Origin: an uncultured Lachnospiraceae bacterium
Lineage (GTDB): Bacteria > Bacillota > Clostridia > Lachnospirales > Lachnospiraceae
Length of the DNA: 64,000 bases
Assembly: GCA_900550475.1 (NCBI GenBank)
Contig: URSA01000011.1
Location: forward strand, 18,065-82,064
Direction of reading: 5' to 3'
The notes beneath the pieces are model-generated. The model was not told where the DNA came from. It did not search any database and saw only the letters and a list, made by a program, of their open reading frames with translations. This document shows positions 53,190 through 61,667 of this stretch, one piece after another. A program made the position numbers and the translations under genes. The first letter of the stretch is position 1; the number at the start of each line of letters is the position of its first letter.

Positions 53190-54098
53190 TCACCTTCTCG
53201 CACTTGATTCACTTATTACTTCTTTTATATATTTTCGTTCCATTTTAGTTAAAATGTGATTCGAATATAATTTTCCAAATGAAGAAGCAGCCATAGATTT
53301 TATAATTTCTTGTTTGATTTCATCTCCAATGGGGAACAAAAAATTTTTCCGATATTTTGCTTTATTTTCATTTCCAAATAAAAATAAACATAGTTCTGAT
53401 GATACTGGAAATATTATTTCATCATACTCTTCACATGGAAAATCACTACCGCAAACATATATTGGCTTGTCTGATGTAATAATACTCTTACTTCTATCTA
53501 TGCCTACACCAAATGACATATTCTTCATCGGTTCGAACAGCGCATTAATAATAAATGCTTCATTACTGCTTTCATCAATTTCTTTAAAGAATGGTAAACA
53601 AAACTTTCTTGCAATATTCTTAGCTTGCTTTGAACTTACATTATCTCCCCAAGTTTCTATACTTAAACTCTCAGCTATTTCCAAAATCTGAGGAGTTCTT
53701 AATATTTGGATTATAATATATGTTACCCAAAACACCTTTTCATCATTTGTAAGAAAACAATTTGTCCTATAATTATCCTCAATGAATGCTTTTCTTTCCA
53801 AATCACTCCTAAAATCGCTAAACATCTTTTCGATACCAGCGAAGAAATGTTCTAGATAATTAGGAAGTACAATCTCACCACTATGGCCTGTCACTTCGTA
53901 TAAATATTTAATATAACAGATAGTCTTAATTGGCACATATTCATATTTTTGTTTTTTCACATTTAAATCATAGCAATAAATGGTATATCTCGAATTAGGA
54001 TAACTCTTGCTTCCTTTTTCATACTCTGGTGAAAAACCTCTCAAATATACTTGTGGAATATAATGTTGATTTTTTGTCATTACATCATTTTTTGACAA
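53190..54098 (-). CDS. DUF4238 domain protein
   Basis: A 302-residue protein with the DUF4238 N-terminal signature QHYIPQVYLRGFSPE (residues 11-25), no signal peptide and no membrane segment. The rest is mixed alpha/beta with a late segment SSELCLFLFGNENKAKYRKNFLFPIGDEI. The biochemical role of DUF4238 is unknown. The TTG at 54098 lacks a strong ribosome binding site; the ATG at 54080 (MTKNQHYIP) is an alternative that keeps the signature. First gene of a two-gene operon with the nuclease, bounded by two att-like sites. Confidence 0.8.
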   Translation of the reverse strand: MSKNDVMTKNQHYIPQVYLRGFSPEYEKGSKSYPNSRYTIYCYDLNVKKQKYEYVPIKTICYIKYLYEVTGHSGEIVLPNYLEHFFAGIEKMFSDFRSDLERKAFIEDNYRTNCFLTNDEKVFWVTYIIIQILRTPQILEIAESLSIETWGDNVSSKQAKNIARKFCLPFFKEIDESSNEAFIINALFEPMKNMSFGVGIDRSKSIITSDKPIYVCGSDFPCEEYDEIIFPVSSELCLFLFGNENKAKYRKNFLFPIGDEIKQEIIKSMAASSFGKLYSNHILTKMERKYIKEVISESSARR

Positions 54099-54143
54099 TT
54101 CATCTTCACATCCTTATCATCTGGTATTAGGTCGTCATCCGAT

Positions 54144-54172
54144 AGTTTATCTTTTAACGATTACTCTAACAA
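54144..54172 (-). promoter_or_regulatory. Promoter candidate for the DUF4238-nuclease operon
   Basis: TTGTTA (54167-54172), 17 bases, TAAACT (54144-54149). It is embedded in the first of the TTTAACGATT iterons, so a factor binding them would control it. Confidence 0.5.
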
Positions 54173-54232
54173 TTTAACGATTTACCCCAACCTTTTAACG
54201 ATTGTTCTTAACAATTTAACGATTTTCAGAAC
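54151..54232. repeat. Four tandem 20-21 bp iterons with TTTAACGATT core
   Basis: Units at 54151-54170, 54171-54191, 54192-54212 and 54213-54232. Each has TTTAACGATT near its start and AAC at its end; odd units begin CT and even units begin AA. The period is about two helical turns, so all copies face one side of DNA. They lie 50-130 bases upstream of the DUF4238 start. Confidence 0.82.
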
Positions 54233-54356
54233 CCCCCAAAAATAAGGATTCTTGAGATATTAGCACCATTTACAGCATAATAATCATCAAACCTTTTAAG
54301 AATACCTCTGAACCCACAATGAATCTATCATCATGACATTTTCATTTTACATTCCG
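54233..54356. other. AT-rich spacer between iterons and attR-like site
   Basis: No gene, RNA or clear structure was seen. It contains a run of six C (54233-54237 region edge) and is otherwise unremarkable AT-rich sequence. Confidence 0.5.
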
Positions 54357-54382
54357 TCATTCGTAGTAATACCGTAGTCAAA
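54357..54382. other. attR-like recombination core site
   Basis: TCATTCGTAGTA, central ataccg, then TAGTCAAA. Identical to the site at 50976 outside the 6-base centre. It lies between the DUF4238 operon and the 3' end of the integrase remnant. A GGCAAATAAAGGC arm-like sequence (54427-54439) follows at 45 bases. Confidence 0.65.
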
Positions 54383-54443
54383 GTCTTATTCGCCTGCCAC
54401 GATTTGCCAAATTTTGCCGCGATACAGGCAAATAAAGGCTTTC

Positions 54444-54478
54444 AGTCCTCCGTCCTGCCGTGGCAAACCATGAGGACT
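54444..54478 (+). terminator. Stem-loop with T-rich tail near attR
   Basis: AGTCCTC/GAGGACT (7 bp) enclosing a nested GCC/GGC pairing, followed by TTTATTTTT on the plus strand. May act as an intrinsic terminator for plus-strand transcription or be part of the recombination region. Confidence 0.45.
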
Positions 54479-54529
54479 TTTATTTTTCTTTGCATATATT
54501 AGTATAACCTCGATTTTCCTTATATTTAC

Positions 54530-54561
54530 TAGGGTTCTAGCCATTTTTCCTTAGAACCCTA
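54530..54561. terminator. 10-bp inverted repeat beyond the integrase 3' end
   Basis: TAGGGTTCTA/TAGAACCCTA with a 12-base loop, 105 bases past the integrase stop. It has no clear T-tract on either strand; terminator function is uncertain. Confidence 0.4.
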
Positions 54562-54666
54562 TCTCGATATATCTTAGCATATTATTTCTTATCTTGGTAG
54601 GTAAAAGCTGTACAAATGGCTGTAAATTTTACCACTCGTACAGCAGCCCTATTTTTTCTCCCAGTT

Positions 54667-55710
54667 TTATACCGCACTCACTCTTTTCAATTCTCTCTTG
54701 GCATTCTCCATATCCACCAATGCCATCTCCTTTTTTAACTGCTCCCTTACTTTCATCTGCTCCAGTTCGTCCTTGGCATCTTCTAATTTGAGATGCGTGT
54801 ACACATTCAAAGTTGTTGCTATATCTGCGTGTCCCATGAGATATTGCAATGTTTTAACTGCTATTCCCGATTTTGCCATATTCGTGCAGTAGGTATGTCG
54901 GCATATATGGGGTGTAATCTTTGGCAATTCCACCTTGTAAATTTTATTGTATTTCTCAACAGAATGTTGAAATTTCTTTTCCCACTGATATGCCAACATT
55001 GGTTTCCCCTTATCATCCAAGAACAGAAAACCGCTGACACCATCAATCATCTGTTCCACCTTTGGTTTCTTTCTGCTTGAAATGATACGCTTAAATGCTT
55101 CGTACACTTCATCACTCATTGGAAGCACCCTTGTTCCTGCTGTTGTTTTTGTCTGCTCAATGTAGGCTTTCTTTCCACCTGTGTACTGCAACTGCTTATT
55201 AATATCTATTGTCCGCTCCTGCAAATCTATGTCACGAATTGTCAGTCCACACAATTCGCTGATACGCAATCCTGTTTTAAACAAGATAAACATACCATCA
55301 TGGAACTGATTGAAATATTCATCTTCTTTGATGAATTTCAGAAAATCCCGCTCCTGCTTTGCTGTCAATGCATCACGCTTGACGGAATCATTTATCAGCA
55401 CCGTTGCAAGTTCAAAGTCAAAGGGATTTTTACGAAGCAAGTCATCCTCCACCGCCATTTCAAAAGCAGGTCTTACCACTCCACGAATGCTATGAATGGA
55501 ACTGTAACTGCGACCGCCATCCTGCAACTCTATCAGCCACATTTTCGCTTCAGACGTTTTGATGTCAGCAATCTTCTTTTTTCCAAACGCGTCTTCTTTC
55601 AACACGTTTATTACTGTTTTATATCCTGCCCTTGTTGTAGGACGCCTGTTACCTTTTCGACTTCCTTCTTGGCTGCCTCAAGTTCTTCAATCACTAAAGT
55701 TCTTAGACAG
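54667..55710 (-). pseudogene. Tn916-type tyrosine integrase, truncated and frameshifted
   Basis: The catalytic domain is complete: Arg in TGLRISELCGL, Lys region TKTTAGTR, HICRHTYCT, GHADIATTLN and the nucleophile Tyr in NVYTHL. The core-binding segment SYSSIHSIRGVVRPAFEMAVEDDLLRKNPF (shared with many Int-Tn relatives) is also present. Upstream the frame continues through GNRRPTTRAGYKTVINVL but is broken at an A4 run (55654-55657). Adding one A would join it to IEELEAAKKEVEK in the other frame. The arm-binding N terminus is missing. A GTG at 55605 could give a 312-residue product without ribosome binding site. No excisionase was found. Confidence 0.75.
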
Positions 55711-55781
55711 TGTTCACATCTTACCCGTGAACAACTGATGATTATTTGACGATTAAATGAAAATGACATGTCATTATATTC

Positions 55782-56543
55782 TTACCAGCCCAGTTCCAAT
55801 AGCCAGTTATTTAACATTCTCTCCCTATCCTTCTCTTTTATCTCTAAGTCTCTCGGACTTATATACTCTCCCTTAATGTTACCATCTACAATGTATAACA
55901 CTCTCGAACACTTTGCAGCTACCTTTGCATCATGGGTTACCATCATAATTGTTGTTCCTTCTTCGTTTAACTTTACCAGTTCCTCCATTACCTCATTTGA
56001 CGCAGTTCTGTTCAAAGCTCCCGTCGGTTCATCCGCAAATATGACCGCAGGTCTATTAATCATACTTCTACAGATGCAGGCTCTCTGAAGCTGCCCTCCC
56101 GAGACTTCATTGATGTCGTTATCGGCAATTTCTATAATACCCAGTTTGCGCATTAAGTCCTGTCCACGTGAAACCGTTTCTTTACGTGTTTCGGTATTCT
56201 TTTTAGATTGTGCTGCTGGAAGAATAATATTGTCGAGAACGGTCAGATTTTTAAGCATATACATCTGCTGAAAAATAAAACCCATTTCATCAAGACGTAA
56301 GTCTGCAAGCGCCTTTTCATCCATTTTTGCAATATTCTTTCCACAAAATTCCACTCCCCCTGCAGTAATGGAGTCCATACCTGAAACAGCATACAAAAGC
56401 GTGGATTTACCCGAGCCTGATGGCCCCATAATTGCTACCATTTCACCTTCAGAAACGGTAAAGTTTACATTTTTCAGAACATTATTCTGGCGTTTATTTA
56501 CAATATAAGTTTTACAGAGGTCTTTTACTTCTAAAATATTCAT
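55782..56543 (-). CDS. ABC transporter ATP-binding protein (MacB/BceA type)
   Basis: A 253-residue ATPase with Walker A GPSGSGKSTLL, signature VSGGQLQRACICRSM, Walker B AVIFADEPTGALN and H-loop MMVTHDAKVAAKCSRVLYI. It belongs to the class that pairs with FtsX-type permeases to expel or sense antimicrobial peptides. The ATG at 56543 is preferred (AAGGA 7 bases upstream). It is the last gene of the permease-ATPase operon. Confidence 0.93.
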   Translation of the reverse strand: MNILEVKDLCKTYIVNKRQNNVLKNVNFTVSEGEMVAIMGPSGSGKSTLLYAVSGMDSITAGGVEFCGKNIAKMDEKALADLRLDEMGFIFQQMYMLKNLTVLDNIILPAAQSKKNTETRKETVSRGQDLMRKLGIIEIADNDINEVSGGQLQRACICRSMINRPAVIFADEPTGALNRTASNEVMEELVKLNEEGTTIMMVTHDAKVAAKCSRVLYIVDGNIKGEYISPRDLEIKEKDRERMLNNWLLELGW

Positions 56544-56557
56544 AATCATTTCCTTTC

Positions 56558-58927
56558 TTATTCAATGTTAGCAGTGTCAGAGGACTTAATTTTTCTTGTG
56601 TAAATCGAAGTCAGAAATGCACTTACGGTTGTTGTAGCAAGAATTACAATAGGGAATATAAGATACATTTCAACAGGATTGATCACATAGTCAACCGCAA
56701 GCTCCATACCCATCATTTTAAATATTGGGTCAATGCAAAGGTGCGTAAGGGGCATTGCGAACATCTCTCCGATAAAAACTGTAATTATTCCTACAAATAA
56801 GAATCTCAAAGCATGGTATGCATAGATTTTTCCGTTTCTTGTGCCGACGGCTTTCATAAGTGCAATTTCTCCCTGCTCCTTTGCAATAAAAGAACGCTCC
56901 ATAAACACGGTTATGAGTGCAACTAAGATGATTGCAAGGATAACGATAAGGGACTTTACTGAAGCAAGAGTATCCGCAACACCTAGCATATCCTTTACGG
57001 TTTCAGCACAAGTTTCTATGTTTTCATACTCCGGAAAAATTCTCTGAATTTCTTCCATTCTCCAGTTAATCTCTTCGCTGTCAGGGTTATCTGTAAACAC
57101 GATCTGCGTGTTGACATACCCCGTTGCCTGAGCATAATTTATGTACTCATCACTGTGGAGTCTGATACCTCTTCCCTGCATATTCATACTTTGGAAGAAT
57201 CCCGTAATCATATATTCCTTATCTCCGTCAATGGTTTTAATCGTAACGGTATCACCGATGTTTGCGTTCAGTTTATCCGCTGCAATTCGTGTGATTGCAA
57301 TTTCATCAGTATTCTGTGGTACTGTTCCTGCTGTGTATTCGTACATATCCATTGTCGTACCTGTGCCTTGATATATACAGATATTGCTTTCGTTTTCTCC
57401 GAAAGCTACCGGCAAATTGAACATTGTCTCCTGATAGCATTTTGCAGGAATATCGTTTTGTGCAAGAGTCTGCTCCATATTGTTAAGGTGCTTTTCAAGC
57501 TTTTCACGTCCGTCTTCTAAGATACATTCCGCACCGATTTTACTGTCTATATATATATCACAATCTGCCCATCCAAATGTTGTAGCAAGACTATCGCTGT
57601 TCATAGTAGAAACAGTTGCCGAAAGTATAAGCAATAGGGACAGACAAAGGAAAAATGTAAGGCTTATAATACCATAACGCTTAGGGCTACTTACAATATC
57701 ATTAAGTGCAAGGAAAGACGTTACAGAAAGCTTCGATTTTCCTAAACTCATAAGACTCTTTTTTCGGAAGCGTTCCCCTGTCTGTCCGTTTCGGATAGCA
57801 TCAATAGGAGTCATTTTCTTAACTTTGTCTGTACATTCATAACAGAACAGTAAGATTACTGCAATAACAAGAACCGTACAGAAAATGTTTATCAAAATCG
57901 GACTCTGATTTCCCACAATAATTGACTGTGAGGAAACGCTCATAAGCATTTCACCAAAGGGGAAGCTAAGGGCAAAACCGATAGTCGCACCGATTACGGA
58001 AAGCCCCATATACTTTACAAGGTATAAGCCCCGGATCCTGAAATTGCCAATACCGATAGCCTTCATTACACCGATTTCACGGAATTCCTCAGAAAGGGTA
58101 AAGGAAATGGTAAACCTTAAAACTACAAATGCTATTGCAATAAGAATAATACTTACCACAAGCAGAACCCCTACTACGATCATATCAAAAATATAACAGA
58201 ATTCCATAAAGGCTCTGTCCATTGTGCAAATACTGTTATCTACAATAGGCTTTATCTGCGTCGACACCTTTTCCATATCGGAAGAATATAGGTAAACAAG
58301 AGTACCTCCATAATATTCCTCCGTATTTTCTGCGGAAAGGAAACACTCAAAATCCTCCTCACTTATGATATAGCGGGTAATAGAAAGCTGATTTGAACCC
58401 AAAAGTGCGTCCTTTATTTTATCTGCAAGAACAAATTCACGACTCACACCATTTAATTCTATCGTCAACCTATCACCCACATCAACACCAAGTGCATCCG
58501 CCTTACCCTCCGTCATATAAAACTCTCCCGGCTTCACCGTTTCAAGGATGCTGCCATCGGAAAGAAAATAATTCATCCAAATGTCGCCTTGAAGCAGATT
58601 CGTACCACCATTGATAACAATATCCTCGTCCTCAAAAATAAAATTATCGGACGATAAAAACAATATGTTTTCCATTGCATAACGATCTACTGCACTTGCC
58701 GAGCCTACCGTTTCATCAATGTCAACGGAAAGATTTTTATTCATGGTAGCCACAAAATAATCTGGTGCATTCGCCATTTCAAAATAATTGTCCAGTGCTG
58801 TGGTAACATTTATAATGTTGTTTACACTTGACGATACAAACATTGTGGCAAGGATGATAAATAATAGAAGAATCATATTCATTGCCTTTTTTCGTTTTAA
58901 ATCTTTTTTTAGTATGCTCAGATACAT
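56558..58927 (-). CDS. FtsX-type ABC transporter permease
   Basis: A 789-residue permease with two FtsX repeats. It has an N-terminal helix (ILLLFIILATMFVSSSVNNI), an extracytoplasmic domain (about 45-245), three helices, a fourth near 420-440 (YGIISLTFFLCLSLLLILSA), a second extracytoplasmic domain (about 440-640) and three last helices. Conserved EIGVMKAIGIGNFRIRGLYL and GEIALMKAVGTRNGKIYAYH are ATPase-coupling motifs. AAAGGAG lies 7 bases before the ATG. Substrate likely a peptide or lipid; with the adjacent two-component system it resembles peptide-resistance modules. Confidence 0.9.
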   Translation of the reverse strand: MYLSILKKDLKRKKAMNMILLLFIILATMFVSSSVNNIINVTTALDNYFEMANAPDYFVATMNKNLSVDIDETVGSASAVDRYAMENILFLSSDNFIFEDEDIVINGGTNLLQGDIWMNYFLSDGSILETVKPGEFYMTEGKADALGVDVGDRLTIELNGVSREFVLADKIKDALLGSNQLSITRYIISEEDFECFLSAENTEEYYGGTLVYLYSSDMEKVSTQIKPIVDNSICTMDRAFMEFCYIFDMIVVGVLLVVSIILIAIAFVVLRFTISFTLSEEFREIGVMKAIGIGNFRIRGLYLVKYMGLSVIGATIGFALSFPFGEMLMSVSSQSIIVGNQSPILINIFCTVLVIAVILLFCYECTDKVKKMTPIDAIRNGQTGERFRKKSLMSLGKSKLSVTSFLALNDIVSSPKRYGIISLTFFLCLSLLLILSATVSTMNSDSLATTFGWADCDIYIDSKIGAECILEDGREKLEKHLNNMEQTLAQNDIPAKCYQETMFNLPVAFGENESNICIYQGTGTTMDMYEYTAGTVPQNTDEIAITRIAADKLNANIGDTVTIKTIDGDKEYMITGFFQSMNMQGRGIRLHSDEYINYAQATGYVNTQIVFTDNPDSEEINWRMEEIQRIFPEYENIETCAETVKDMLGVADTLASVKSLIVILAIILVALITVFMERSFIAKEQGEIALMKAVGTRNGKIYAYHALRFLFVGIITVFIGEMFAMPLTHLCIDPIFKMMGMELAVDYVINPVEMYLIFPIVILATTTVSAFLTSIYTRKIKSSDTANIE

Positions 58928-58958
58928 TTTTTCACTCCTTTCTCTTACTTCTAAATTC

Positions 58959-58993
58959 ATTCTACAAGAGAAATTATTAAATAATCCTTAAAT
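58959..58993 (-). promoter_or_regulatory. Tandem OmpR-type operator and -10 box of the permease operon
   Basis: Two adjacent 11-bp direct repeats (minus strand ATTTAAGGATT then ATTTAATAATT, 58972-58993) lie 7 bases upstream of a TAGAAT -10 box (58959-58964) and replace a normal -35 box. This is the layout of promoters activated by OmpR-family dimers; the adjacent response regulator is the obvious candidate. Confidence 0.6.
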
Positions 58994-59003
58994 AAAATAC
59001 AAA

Positions 59004-59034
59004 ACTTCAGAGTCACTAGAAATAACTCTGAAGT
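59004..59034 (-). terminator. Terminator after the histidine kinase gene
   Basis: Perfect 10-bp stem ACTTCAGAGT/ACTCTGAAGT with an 11-base loop, followed by TTTTG on the minus strand, 12 bases after the stop. It separates the regulator transcript from the transporter transcript. Confidence 0.75.
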
Positions 59035-59045
59035 CTTCATACCCA

Positions 59046-60281
59046 TTATGCTTTTTTAATTACTATCGTCACGCAAAAGACATCTCCATTCATCCCGGCA
59101 AAGATTTCACCATCCATTTTACGCATCAATATTTTGCAAATATAGAGTCCCAAACCGCTTCCCTTCACGTCGTTACTATTGCTTCCACGATAAAAAGAAT
59201 CGAAAATATTTGGAAGCTCCTCTTTTTTCAGATTGCATCCCGAGTTCTCGATATGTACTAATTTGCAATCCTCCTCCTCCCCAAAGGAAATGCGGATACT
59301 CTTACCGTCGCCATATTTTATGGCATTTTCCATAATATTTTGCAGGACCTCAACCATACGATCCTTATCTCCTTTGACAAGACATTCTGAAATTTCATCC
59401 ACTTGAAATTCGGTATGGATTACAGACAACTTATCCTTATAATAATTTTCTGTGACTTTCATAACCTCTGAAAGATAATACTCTCCCATACTTACTTCCA
59501 AATTCAGAAAATCCTCTCTGGATGCAGTTACAATTTCGTCCACGTACCCCTTGATTTCCTTCACATTCCTTATAATCCCCTGCAGTGCTTTATCCTTTCT
59601 TTCCTGTGTGTCATACAAATTCTCAGAAAGTGCTTTAGAGTATAGTTCAATAGAAGAAAGCGGTGTTTTAATATCATGGGATAAAGAAAGAATCAATGTC
59701 TTTCGCTCCTTTTGAAACGCAAGTTCTTTCTCCTTGTTGTCCTCCAGCTTTTCGCGAAGCATGTTCATTCCCCACAGGAAATGTCCAAACATCTTACTTT
59801 TTTCTTCTTTTACAGGCATGGACAGATTCCCTTTCGCCAACTCATATGATAAATTACTCATATCCTGAAAGGGCTTTAAGACTTTTTGATACACATACAC
59901 AAGCACCATAATTGTCACAATCATCATACCAAACAACGAGATATTTATGTACAAAGGTAATCGTGAACTTCTTTCCTCTACGTATTCGATCCGATACAGT
60001 TTACCAGCTATTTCTTCCACTAAATAATCGTTATCACAGACTTCTCCGGGGGCAAACTCTTTGATTCCTACTATCGTCTCATACTTATTTAAACTCATTG
60101 CTTCTATTTCGGAAGCCCCTAGTTTTTGTTCCTCTATTTCCTTAATCACGCGTCTTGCTTCTACAAGATATAATCTTCCTCCACTGTCATTGTTTTGATG
60201 GAAATACAATCTATTAGCCAGCAATATAAGCAATATCTCAGCAATGACAATCCATAGTGTAAAAATCCTAAACTTACTCAA
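59046..60281 (-). CDS. Sensor histidine kinase
   Basis: A 411-residue membrane kinase. Two transmembrane segments (9-28 and about 112-131) flank an extracytoplasmic domain of about 80 residues. A HAMP-like linker follows, then the H-box SLSHDIKTPLSS (His202), N-box NIMENAIKYGDG, and G boxes SGLGLYICK. It starts inside the end of the response regulator gene (8-base overlap), so both are one operon. Confidence 0.92.
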   Translation of the reverse strand: MSKFRIFTLWIVIAEILLILLANRLYFHQNNDSGGRLYLVEARRVIKEIEEQKLGASEIEAMSLNKYETIVGIKEFAPGEVCDNDYLVEEIAGKLYRIEYVEERSSRLPLYINISLFGMMIVTIMVLVYVYQKVLKPFQDMSNLSYELAKGNLSMPVKEEKSKMFGHFLWGMNMLREKLEDNKEKELAFQKERKTLILSLSHDIKTPLSSIELYSKALSENLYDTQERKDKALQGIIRNVKEIKGYVDEIVTASREDFLNLEVSMGEYYLSEVMKVTENYYKDKLSVIHTEFQVDEISECLVKGDKDRMVEVLQNIMENAIKYGDGKSIRISFGEEEDCKLVHIENSGCNLKKEELPNIFDSFYRGSNSNDVKGSGLGLYICKILMRKMDGEIFAGMNGDVFCVTIVIKKA

Positions 60282-60936
60282 ACCGATATCCTACTCCCCA
60301 CTCTGTAATAATATGCTTGGGCTTTTTGGGTTCTTCTTCTATTTTTTCCCTAAGCCACTTAATATGTACCGTCAATGTTTGAATTTCTGAATTACTGTCA
60401 CTTCCCCAAACTGTATTGAACAAATACTCCTTCTTCATAGTTACATTCTTATTCTCGATGAGCAGCTTTAACAATTCAAACTCCTTTTCGGTAACTTCTT
60501 TTTTCTGCCCATCTACGTACAATGACTGTTGCACAGTATTCAATCGGATATTCCCTTCTACAATCTCTAATTGACCATATTTTCTCTTGAAAATGCCATT
60601 AATCTTGGCAATTAATATATCTACATCATAAGGTTTCTCAATGTAATCATCTGCACCAAGATTGAGACCTTTTAATTTGTCATTCTTTTCTACCTTGGCA
60701 CTTGCAATTAAAATATGGGTATTGGAAGTCTCCCTAATCTTAGAGCAAACCGCAAATCCATCCATTCCGGGAAGCATAATATCCAACACAATCACTCTGG
60801 CTCCGTATTTTTCGTACAATTCCAAAGCTTTTTCACCGGTCTGGGCTACACTAACCGTATAATTCTCCTTACGCAAAAAATCACACAGCAAATTACCTAT
60901 TTCTTTGTTATCTTCTACAATTAATATATCCAACAT
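60274..60936 (-). CDS. OmpR-family response regulator
   Basis: A 220-residue regulator with receiver domain (MLDILIVEDNKEIG, phospho-Asp52 in VIVLDIMLPGMDG, then GADDYIEKPYD) and winged-helix domain (EKEFELLKLLIENKN, TLTVHIKWLREKI, GVGYRFE). The ATG at 60936 has AAGGA 7 bases upstream. The frame is open for 164 further codons upstream because a nucleotidyltransferase remnant is joined in frame; I treat that as a chance fusion. Expected target: the tandem operator at 58972-58993. Confidence 0.92.
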   Translation of the reverse strand: MLDILIVEDNKEIGNLLCDFLRKENYTVSVAQTGEKALELYEKYGARVIVLDIMLPGMDGFAVCSKIRETSNTHILIASAKVEKNDKLKGLNLGADDYIEKPYDVDILIAKINGIFKRKYGQLEIVEGNIRLNTVQQSLYVDGQKKEVTEKEFELLKLLIENKNVTMKKEYLFNTVWGSDSNSEIQTLTVHIKWLREKIEEEPKKPKHIITEWGVGYRFE

Positions 60937-61667
60937 ATTTCTTTCCTTATCTCTATCAAAAGGCATTCCCATCTGCAAAAGTCTTGCTTCCAATTCATCT
61001 AGTACACTGATTTCCTCGATATATCTATGTATACTCTCTGTCACCAGCCCTTCTGATTCAACTTTTGTTCCAGCTGTGACAATCTGCAGCAAGCGGAATA
61101 CATCGTACTTATGCTTCTTTAAATCCTTTTCATTGACATGCTCGCCGGCTCTCTTTCGTTCTAAAAGATTAATCCACGCATACATTTTGAATGGAATCAG
61201 ATGCTCTGCTCCCAGAACACCAATACCATCAACCACTCTACGTCCGGACATCATAAATTTATAATAGTCATCGTTCAGAAGAATCGCTGATAAACTGGAA
61301 GTATCATCATCAATATGAATCGGTATAATTCCCTCTTCAATTTCAAGAAGATATCCCAGCTTTCTTGAAAACAACTCAATCATAGTAGGATAACCGAATT
61401 TGCCTTCTGTGAAGCGGTAAAAGTGCATATTCTGTTCATTCTTCCATCCGCACTTATAGCCGCCTTCTTTTATGTATTCCCAGAATATGCTCGCAAATTC
61501 TGGGAAGTTGTCTCCTCCATAATCAGGATCATATCAATATCTTTTGTCGCTCGAAATGGCAAGTCTGCCTCTGAGAGCAGAATATCGCAGGCAGTTCCGC
61601 CGATAATAATGTAACAATCCGTATAATTTTTAAATTTTTCTCTAAAAGAGTCTAGCCCTGGTACAAT
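60937..61667 (-). pseudogene. AbiEii-like nucleotidyltransferase toxin, frameshifted and 3'-truncated
   Basis: Two frames make one AbiEii-type protein. The first (from 61667) reads LDSFREKFKNYTDCYIIIGG with the nucleotidyltransferase motif GGTACDILLSEADLPFRATKDIDM. The second (from about 61515) continues FPEFASIFWEYIKEGGY to HLIPFKMYAWINLLERKRAGE and LKKHKYDVFRLL. A 2-base GA duplication in GGAGGAGA near 61513-61520 would explain the shift. The first in-frame codon, 8 bases after GGAGG and right after the upstream stop, is ATT, not ATG. The 3' end runs directly into the response regulator. Probably inactive. Confidence 0.72.

Noticed and set aside
55611..55769. A 52-codon minus-strand open frame (MSFSFNRQ...) as a small excisionase-like gene
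   Set aside because: Its second half is the integrase sequence in its pre-frameshift frame, and it has no ribosome binding site; it is explained by the integrase remnant.
60274..61428. A 384-residue open frame read as a genuine two-domain toxin-response regulator protein
   Set aside because: The regulator has its own ATG with a good ribosome binding site at 60936, and the upstream half is the out-of-frame tail of a broken nucleotidyltransferase gene.
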